A stretch of DNA of 6,349 bases from Anaerolineaceae bacterium (lineage in GTDB: Bacteria > Chloroflexota > Anaerolineae > Anaerolineales > Anaerolineaceae), in contig DOEX01000088.1 in assembly GCA_003532515.1 (NCBI GenBank), forward strand, positions 1-6,349, read 5' to 3'. The position numbers and the translations under genes are program-made. Below, piece by piece: positions 1-4,208 of the stretch (within the stretch, counting starts at the first letter, position 1; each line of letters starts with the position of its first letter). A model generated the notes under the pieces. The model made no database searches. It was not told the origin of the DNA and was given only the letters and a program-made list of their open reading frames with translations.

Positions 1-30
1 TGATTTATGATAAATAGCTTAAAGAAAGTC

Positions 31-66
31 AACAAAAACGACCCCGAATTCGAGGTCGTTTTTGTT
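31..66. terminator. Bidirectional intrinsic terminator downstream of pfkA
   Basis: The arms at 31-43 (aacaaaaacgacc) and 54-66 (ggtcgtttttgtt) are perfect reverse complements of 13 bp around a 10-nt loop (44-53). Each arm has a GC-richer inner part and an A- or T-run outer part. Transcripts from either strand therefore form a stem ending in a U-run, as in a bidirectional rho-independent terminator. It lies 24 bp past the pfkA stop codon. The symmetry suggests it also ends a plus-strand gene lying off the left edge, but no such gene is visible here. Confidence 0.85.
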
Positions 67-90
67 TATCATAGTTGATAATTAAATTGG

Positions 91-1062
91 TTAATCCAAA
101 AGTCTAGCAAGTTCAAACAAATCGGCATCGAGCTCTTTGACTTTGCCAACGATATCCTCGTAAGGAGTGGTGGTGACTTTGTTTTGGTTCAAACCAATCA
201 ATACCCCGTATTCTTCTCTGGCAATTGCCTGTACCGCACCACAACCCAATCTCGAAGCCAAAATCCGGTCAGCGGCTCCTGGTTCTCCACCACGTTGCAC
301 GTGTCCAAGAATAGTCGAGCGAACACTGAAGCCAAGGCGATCTCTGTGCTCCTTAAAAAATTCTGTTAGTTTTGCAGCGTTGTAGTCAGCGCCTTCTGCT
401 GCAACAATTAGCGCGTGGTTTTTGCCGTGTTCGTAAGCCAGGCTCAACGTTTCTGCAATTTCTTCGGGATCGGTTATACGTTCTGGCACAGTTATGGCTT
501 CTGCCCCACCTGCCAGGCCGGCAGCCAAAGCCAGGTAGCCGCACTTGCGCCCCATTACCTCGAGGATAAAAGCACGTTGATGTGAGCTTGCAGTCGTTTT
601 CAAACGGTCGATTGCTTCCAAAGCAATATTAAGGGCGGTGTCGACGCCGATGGTAATCTCTGTGCCAACCAGATCATTATCGATGGTAGAAGCAACACCC
701 ACCACAGGAAAGCCCATTTTGTTAAGCTCGTATGCACCAGTCTGTGAGCCATTGCCACCGATCACAACCAGAGCGTCAACACCTCTACGATTGAGATTGC
801 GAATCGCCAGGGTGCGTCCTTCGACCGTCACAAATTCTGCACAGCGGGCACTCCCTAAAATAGTGCCACCTCGTTGCAAGATTCCGCCAACATCACGGGT
901 ACTCATTTGTTCAAATTGTCCATTGATCAGACCTTGATAACCGTTTCGGACGCCAAACACATTCCAGCCATTGGCGAGACCAGTACGTACAACAGCTCGG
1001 ATAGCTGCATTCATTCCAGGAGCATCTCCACCACTCGTTAAAACTGCAATACTTTTATTCAT
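91..1062 (-). CDS. pfkA: 6-phosphofructokinase (PfkA family)
   Basis: Cytoplasmic glycolytic enzyme that phosphorylates fructose 6-phosphate to fructose 1,6-bisphosphate. The 323-residue length is normal for bacterial PfkA, and the N-terminus aligns without gaps to the E. coli enzyme. Visible motifs are the nucleotide-binding TSGGDAPGMN (9-18), the catalytic TIDND with proton acceptor Asp128, the substrate-binding MGR (170-172), and GHVQRGG in the C-terminal half. Two active-site positions differ. The usual GGDGS loop reads GGNGS, so the Mg-coordinating Asp is Asn104. The Gly before TIDND is Ser125. Gly105, the residue that usually marks ATP rather than pyrophosphate use, is kept, so ATP is the likelier donor. 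The ATG at 1062 is supported by a GAGGAG ribosome binding site (1068-1073) 5 nt upstream. The gene is divergent from the regulator at 1131 and ends before the hairpin at 31-66, so it is probably monocistronic. Family assignment is very secure; phosphoryl donor is less so. Confidence 0.96.
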   Translation of the reverse strand: MNKSIAVLTSGGDAPGMNAAIRAVVRTGLANGWNVFGVRNGYQGLINGQFEQMSTRDVGGILQRGGTILGSARCAEFVTVEGRTLAIRNLNRRGVDALVVIGGNGSQTGAYELNKMGFPVVGVASTIDNDLVGTEITIGVDTALNIALEAIDRLKTTASSHQRAFILEVMGRKCGYLALAAGLAGGAEAITVPERITDPEEIAETLSLAYEHGKNHALIVAAEGADYNAAKLTEFFKEHRDRLGFSVRSTILGHVQRGGEPGAADRILASRLGCGAVQAIAREEYGVLIGLNQNKVTTTPYEDIVGKVKELDADLFELARLLD

Positions 1063-1094
1063 CTTTTCTCCTCGTCAGCTTTTGCGATGTTGCT

Positions 1095-1102
1095 ATTATA
1101 AT
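1095..1102. promoter_or_regulatory. Palindromic -10 element shared by divergent promoters
   Basis: ATTATAAT is its own reverse complement. It contains TATAAT on the plus strand (1097-1102) and TATAAT on the minus strand (1095-1100). On the plus strand, TGC directly before TATTAT (1091-1099) also resembles an extended -10. Start sites about 7 nt beyond would give leaders of roughly 20-25 nt for both pfkA and the regulator, enough for their ribosome binding sites. I see no good -35 box at 17-18 bp on either strand. The 68-bp gap leaves room for little else. Confidence 0.6.
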
Positions 1103-1118
1103 TCAGCAAGTCTTGTAT

Positions 1119-1125
1119 GGAGGTG
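1119..1125 (+). promoter_or_regulatory. Ribosome binding site that fixes the TTG start at 1131
   Basis: GGAGGTG is a near-perfect Shine-Dalgarno sequence 5 nt before TTG at 1131-1133. The longer reading frame opens at TTG 1113, but that start would place this ribosome binding site inside the coding region and has no comparable one of its own. The start at 1131 is therefore preferred. Confidence 0.8.
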
Positions 1126-1130
1126 CACTT

Positions 1131-1907
1131 TTGAAACGAGATATTCGGATTGCTTTGTATAGTGAAGATTCCTATGTCTTGGACTGGATGTCCTTGCTGG
1201 TGGTGCGCGATTGGCGCACACAGGTTGTGGCCGAGATAACCAGCCCAACTGAACTGTCAGAATTTCTCAGCCAGGAACATCTTATGTGCGATGGACTCGT
1301 CATAGATATTGATAGCGCCAGTGACTTGAAACAGGCAGGCAGTGCAATTGAGAACGCCATTCATGACCTGAAAGTGATCGGATTATGTCGCAGCCAAAAG
1401 CTTGATTTCTTCAGATACCTTCCCGAGAAAGCTGTGACCGGATTGCTCTATAAAAAAGAAATCGAAACATCATTAGGCTGGGCAATCACATTTGCGGCTG
1501 AGGGAAAGCCAGTTTTCACACCTCGAGGCTTGGAAGATGCCTGGGATGCAAATTTCAGTGTGCCAAAAGAGCGTTTGGTTTTACGCTCCAGGAGCTACCC
1601 AGGACTTACTGACAGGCAAAGCGAAATTGCCAAACTGGCGATTATTTTCTCGATTGGCAGGCGAGACCTGGCGGATGAACTAAAAATTTCTGACCAGTGG
1701 AGTTATGGCGTTGTTAGCGAGCTCTACGATCACCTCGGTCTGAGTGAAGTGTTGGACGAAAACCTGGACTTTCACAGCATTCTTGAAAATGACCCCGTCA
1801 TAAAAGCTCACATTGATGAGATTTTGGAAGATCTTGGAACAAGCAAAAAAGCCCGCGACCTCGAAACCCTCGCCTTTCACTTATTGACAATGCCGGTGAT
1901 AGAGTGA
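1131..1907 (+). CDS. Receiver-like/LuxR-type helix-turn-helix regulator, atypical
   Basis: Predicted cytoplasmic DNA-binding regulator of 258 residues, of unknown target and signal. Residues 5-120 look like a NarL/FixJ-type receiver. An acidic pair, Glu12-Asp13, follows the first strand (IRIALYSED). Asp59 sits in the phosphoacceptor place (LVIDID), and Lys108 in the conserved lysine place (GLLYKK). The usual Ser/Thr of the fourth strand appears to be Cys86, so signalling may be weakened or phosphorylation-independent. Residues 159-204 fit a LuxR/GerE helix-turn-helix, from LTDRQSEIAKL to a terminal LGL, but the recognition helix (SDQWSYGVVSELY) lacks the common KTVxxH pattern. About 54 further residues follow, rich in acidic and helical sequence, which most family members lack. 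No sensor kinase gene is in view, so it is an orphan here. The divergent position opposite pfkA permits, but does not show, control of pfkA. An unrelated fold is possible. I am sure the gene is real and fairly sure of the architecture. Confidence 0.75.
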   Translation: MKRDIRIALYSEDSYVLDWMSLLVVRDWRTQVVAEITSPTELSEFLSQEHLMCDGLVIDIDSASDLKQAGSAIENAIHDLKVIGLCRSQKLDFFRYLPEKAVTGLLYKKEIETSLGWAITFAAEGKPVFTPRGLEDAWDANFSVPKERLVLRSRSYPGLTDRQSEIAKLAIIFSIGRRDLADELKISDQWSYGVVSELYDHLGLSEVLDENLDFHSILENDPVIKAHIDEILEDLGTSKKARDLETLAFHLLTMPVIE

Positions 1908-2159
1908 AGGTGACCTGTTTTCTGACCAAATATAATTAAAACAGGATTACTGAGTTGCTGAAATTTGAAGGACGGGATTGAACGCACCGGACCCATCAAG
2001 CATTCAAACACTTACGTGTTTTCTAGCCACCATTATGAACATCTATGCAAAAACACCAAATCACGGTGAATTGAAGATAGGATAAATTCAGTATTATCAA
2101 TGTAAATATATCCGTAATTTTCCCTTAGCTATATGTGGCTACGCGCATTAAAGGCTAAA
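1908..2159. other. AT-rich intergenic region between convergent genes
   Basis: This 252-bp stretch separates the 3' ends of the regulator and the cyclase-family gene. I find no convincing open reading frame or RNA gene. Besides the inverted repeat at 1914-1945, it holds a small hairpin at 2006-2021 (aaacac, loop ttac, gtgttt) that runs into TTTTCT and could be a weak plus-strand terminator. Another weak pairing, tagccac (2024-2030) with gtggcta (2135-2141), spans about 100 nt. Nothing here resembles a strong terminator such as the one at 31-66. Confidence 0.5.
1914..1945. terminator. Inverted repeat after the regulator gene, possible weak terminator
   Basis: Perfect 8-bp arms, cctgtttt (1914-1921) and aaaacagg (1938-1945), flank a 16-nt AT-rich loop. 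It starts 6 bp after the regulator stop codon, where a terminator would be expected. No T-run follows the right arm and the loop is long, so efficient termination is doubtful. It could instead be an mRNA 3'-end structure or chance. Confidence 0.3.
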
Positions 2160-2795
2160 TTAGGATGTTTTCATCAATATTGCCCGTGCAGGAGCAGCTT
2201 CACGCGATTCAAGCTTCAGCGGCAGGCAGATCAATTGGTATTCTCCAGGTTGAGCATCTCGTAAATCCAGTGTTTCCAGGATAACAACGTTATTGGATAG
2301 AAGTATCTCGTGCGGAGTGACGGAGTCATTAAACGGGGCTATCGAGAGGTAATCAATCCCGACCAGCTTACAGCCATGTTCCACTAACCACTGGGCAGCG
2401 CCAGGCTCAACTGCTACATAATCTGGATGGAATGAATGGGAGGAATCATTCCAGAGTTTACTGTTAGAGGTTTTGAACAGCAGCCTGGTGACATTCACGA
2501 GCGATAAAGAGTCCAGGAAAGTTGCATCAATCCTGCTCTTTTCTTCGGGCACCTCAACCACAGTCACCTGTCCGATAAAAACGGATAAATCCAGGCTATC
2601 CAGGTTGGGAGCACCATCAAAAAAATGTAACGGCATGTCGATATGGGTACCGACATGCGCGCCGATTTGAATGGAACTGACATTTGAAATCGCCCCCTCC
2701 GCAATTCGGCTCTCCCAACCAATTTTCGCTGGTTCGTCGCCTGGCCAGACGAGCATGTCGTTTCTGATTCCTACGGTAATGTCGATAAATTCCAT
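2160..2795 (-). CDS. Cyclase/KynB-like formamidase family metal-dependent hydrolase
   Basis: Predicted cytoplasmic metal-dependent hydrolase of the family annotated as 'cyclase' or kynurenine formamidase-like (Pfam Cyclase). The 211-residue length is typical. The signature HxGTHxDxPxHF appears as HVGTHIDMPLHF, giving metal-ligand candidates His47, His51, Asp53 and His57. Further on, His162 (TPHEILL) and Glu174 (VILETLDL) match the second conserved active-site group, and GIDYLSI matches the usual GIDxxS segment. All key residues are present, so the enzyme should be active. Members hydrolyse N-formylkynurenine, isatin or cyclic amides and esters. No tryptophan-catabolism gene (kynurenine 3-monooxygenase, kynureninase) lies nearby, so I do not call it KynB. 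The ATG at 2795 has TGAGGT (2802-2807) 6 nt upstream. It is divergent from the thiolase across 211 bp. Family is secure; substrate is unknown. Confidence 0.92.
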   Translation of the reverse strand: MEFIDITVGIRNDMLVWPGDEPAKIGWESRIAEGAISNVSSIQIGAHVGTHIDMPLHFFDGAPNLDSLDLSVFIGQVTVVEVPEEKSRIDATFLDSLSLVNVTRLLFKTSNSKLWNDSSHSFHPDYVAVEPGAAQWLVEHGCKLVGIDYLSIAPFNDSVTPHEILLSNNVVILETLDLRDAQPGEYQLICLPLKLESREAAPARAILMKTS

Positions 2796-2845
2796 TGCAG
2801 TACCTCATTTGTATCGCTTTTGATAGTTTTCGCGAGCAATTATGC

Positions 2846-2859
2846 TTACAATATTGTAA
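2846..2859. promoter_or_regulatory. 14-bp perfect palindrome, candidate operator
   Basis: TTACAATATTGTAA is a perfect 14-bp palindrome, 51 bp upstream of the cyclase-family ATG and 147 bp upstream of the thiolase ATG. Read on the minus strand its last six bases (TTGTAA) also resemble a -35 box, and CATAAT lies just downstream on that strand, but the spacing does not make a clean promoter. Its symmetry and place fit a binding site for a dimeric repressor or activator. No gene for one is adjacent, so the binding protein is unknown. Confidence 0.5.
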
Positions 2860-2900
2860 CGGAGAAGTAAGGAACCAGGAACAGTCATTATTTCTTGAAT

Positions 2901-2946
2901 TGACCCACCCCCTTCATCTCCCTCTCAACGCTTCGTTGGAGGGGGT
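2901..2946. repeat. GC-rich hairpin resembling a dispersed intergenic palindrome
   Basis: A C-rich run (from 2904) ends in CAACG (2926-2930), followed by loop CTT and CGTTG (2934-2938), then a G-rich run to 2945. The core stem is 5 bp. Beyond it the C/T and G runs pair imperfectly, with wobbles and one mismatch, as if a once-perfect arm had decayed. C-rich, CAACGCTTCGTTG-centred, G-rich palindromes are a common style of dispersed intergenic repeat in several bacterial genomes. The composition differs sharply from the AT-rich flanks. A second copy is not visible in this window, so its repeat status is inferred. Confidence 0.5.
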
Positions 2947-2964
2947 TTGGATCAAATCTTACAT

Positions 2965-3001
2965 CTCATTTACCTAAAGTTCAGGTAGATTAAAAAATGA
3001 G
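2965..3001 (+). promoter_or_regulatory. Possible leader hairpin covering the thiolase ribosome binding site
   Basis: Just before the thiolase start, ctcattt (2965-2971) can pair with aaatgag (2995-3001), and acct (2972-2975) with aggt (2983-2986) around a 7-nt loop. An 8-nt bulge separates the two on the 3' side. The outer right arm includes most of the ribosome binding site GAGG (2999-3002), 4 nt before the ATG. Folding would hide it from ribosomes. The stem is AT-rich and weak, and any sequence complementary to a Shine-Dalgarno can arise by chance. Confidence 0.35.
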
Positions 3002-3006
3002 GTTTT

Positions 3007-4155
3007 ATGAATAAAGTTTACATCGCAGGTATAGGGCAGACACCGGTTTCCGAAAGTTGGGAGAAATCCCTGAAAGAATTAGCCGGTGATGCCGGCTTGA
3101 TGGCTATGAATGATGCCGGCATGGGTTATCCGGACGCACTTTTCGTGGGTAACATGATGGCGATCACCGCCAACCGCCAGGCACAACTGGCGACGCTTTT
3201 GGCAGATTGGCTCGGTTTTCATCACAAACCGGCCATTTCGATCGAAACCGCCTGCAGTTCGGGTTCCGCTGCTTTCCGCATGGCTTTGATGGCAATTGCC
3301 AGCGGCGAACTGGGAAGTGCCCTGGTTATCGGGGCGGAAAAAATGACCGATTCCCCGGGTGACGAAATTACCGGCAGCCTTGCCACAGCCGCAGACGCAG
3401 AGTTGGAAGCCGACTTTGGGCTCTCATTTGTGGGTTTGAACGCACTCCTGATGCGCCGTTACATGTACGAGTACGGTTGGGAACATGCAGATTTCTCCAA
3501 CTTCTCGATCAACGCCCACGCTAATGCAGTTCACAACCCCAACGCTCGCTTCCGGGAACTCATCAGTAAAGAGTCTTTCATAAAATCCACAATGATTGCA
3601 GACCCGATCAACCTTATGGATGCCTCGCCAGTTTCGGATGGTGCCGCGGCAATTGTTTTATCCGCCCACCCAATCCACAACGGACAAAAAAGCGTCTCTG
3701 TAATTGCTTCATCATCCATGACCGATACACTCTCCCTGCAGAACCGCAAGGTAGGCACCAGGCTGACAGCTGCAGAGACTTCTGCCAAAGCTGCCTATGC
3801 TCAAGCTGGCTTATCGCCAGCTGACATGGGTCTGTTTGAATATCATGACGCTTTTTCAATCATGGCAGCGTTGTCTCTGGAAGCCGCTGGTTTCTGCGAA
3901 CCCGGACAAGGACCTCGATTGGCGATTGAGAACAAAATCAGCTTCGATGGGGACATTCCTGTAGCCACCATGGGTGGATTAAAAGCCCGCGGTCATCCGG
4001 TTGGGGCAACCGGTGTTTACCAGTTGGTGGAAGCCACCCTTCAATTGCAGGAACGGGCTGGTAAAACCCAGGTAAAACGCCCTAAATACGCGATGACTCA
4101 AAATATTGGCGGCTCTGGCTCAAATATAATCACGCATATCTTGCAAGCTGAGTGA
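3007..4155 (+). CDS. Thiolase family protein (acetyl-CoA acetyltransferase, SCP-x/archaeal type)
   Basis: Probable cytoplasmic thiolase, condensing two acetyl-CoA to acetoacetyl-CoA or cleaving 3-ketoacyl-CoA. The 382-residue length fits. The nucleophile is Cys83 (ETACSSGSAAF). The HDxF motif of SCP-x-type thiolases appears as EYHDAF with His280, and the GHP motif as GLKARGHPVGATG with His330. The CxG motif near the C-terminus of classical thiolases is replaced by QNIGGSG, with Asn366 in the cysteine place. The HDCF cysteine of SCP2-thiolases is also absent (Ala282). The only other cysteine is Cys297 (GFCEPG). This pattern resembles the archaeal acetoacetyl-CoA thiolases that work with HMG-CoA synthase and a DUF35 OB-fold protein, but neither partner gene is in the window. 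GAGG (2999-3002) lies 4 nt before the ATG. It is divergent from the cyclase-family gene and 53 bp ahead of the GH13 gene on the same strand. Family is secure; reaction direction and chain length are not. Confidence 0.93.
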   Translation: MNKVYIAGIGQTPVSESWEKSLKELAGDAGLMAMNDAGMGYPDALFVGNMMAITANRQAQLATLLADWLGFHHKPAISIETACSSGSAAFRMALMAIASGELGSALVIGAEKMTDSPGDEITGSLATAADAELEADFGLSFVGLNALLMRRYMYEYGWEHADFSNFSINAHANAVHNPNARFRELISKESFIKSTMIADPINLMDASPVSDGAAAIVLSAHPIHNGQKSVSVIASSSMTDTLSLQNRKVGTRLTAAETSAKAAYAQAGLSPADMGLFEYHDAFSIMAALSLEAAGFCEPGQGPRLAIENKISFDGDIPVATMGGLKARGHPVGATGVYQLVEATLQLQERAGKTQVKRPKYAMTQNIGGSGSNIITHILQAE

Positions 4156-4179
4156 TACAATTTACAAGTAATTTCTGCA

Positions 4180-4185
4180 TATAAT
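4180..4185 (+). promoter_or_regulatory. Candidate -10 box upstream of the GH13 gene
   Basis: TATAAT is a consensus -10 hexamer 23 bp before the GH13 ATG. The best -35-like sequence, TTTACA (4161-4166), is only 13 bp away, which is too close, so the promoter would be weak or activator-dependent. The thiolase-GH13 gap (4156-4208) has no hairpin, so readthrough from the thiolase gene is an alternative. Confidence 0.4.
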
Positions 4186-4208
4186 TTTTCTGCTCAGGAG
4201 AGGGACCG

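Noticed and set aside
1969..1995. tRNA-like T-arm phrase (gggattgaac) in the gap after the regulator
   Set aside because: The T-stem does not pair, and no acceptor, D-arm or anticodon arm can be built on the minus strand, so neither an intact tRNA nor a convincing remnant is present.
2100..2159. A minus-strand terminator after the cyclase-family gene (ttagc pairing with gctaa)
   Set aside because: The stem is only 5 bp with a loop of more than 20 nt and no T-run in the right place.
2900..2905. TTGACC as a -35 box for the thiolase gene
   Set aside because: No -10-like hexamer lies 16-18 bp downstream; that position falls in the C-rich hairpin.
2795..2977. A 60-codon plus-strand frame in the gap between the cyclase-family and thiolase genes
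   Set aside because: It lacks a ribosome binding site, starts on the cyclase-family start codon, and its product (many L, S, C and P from the C-rich hairpin) looks like translated non-coding DNA.
3087..3120. A 10-bp direct repeat, tgatgccggc, at 3087-3096 and 3111-3120
   Set aside because: Both copies are in frame inside the thiolase and encode Asp-Ala-Gly twice in a helix typical of the family; chance codon reuse explains it.
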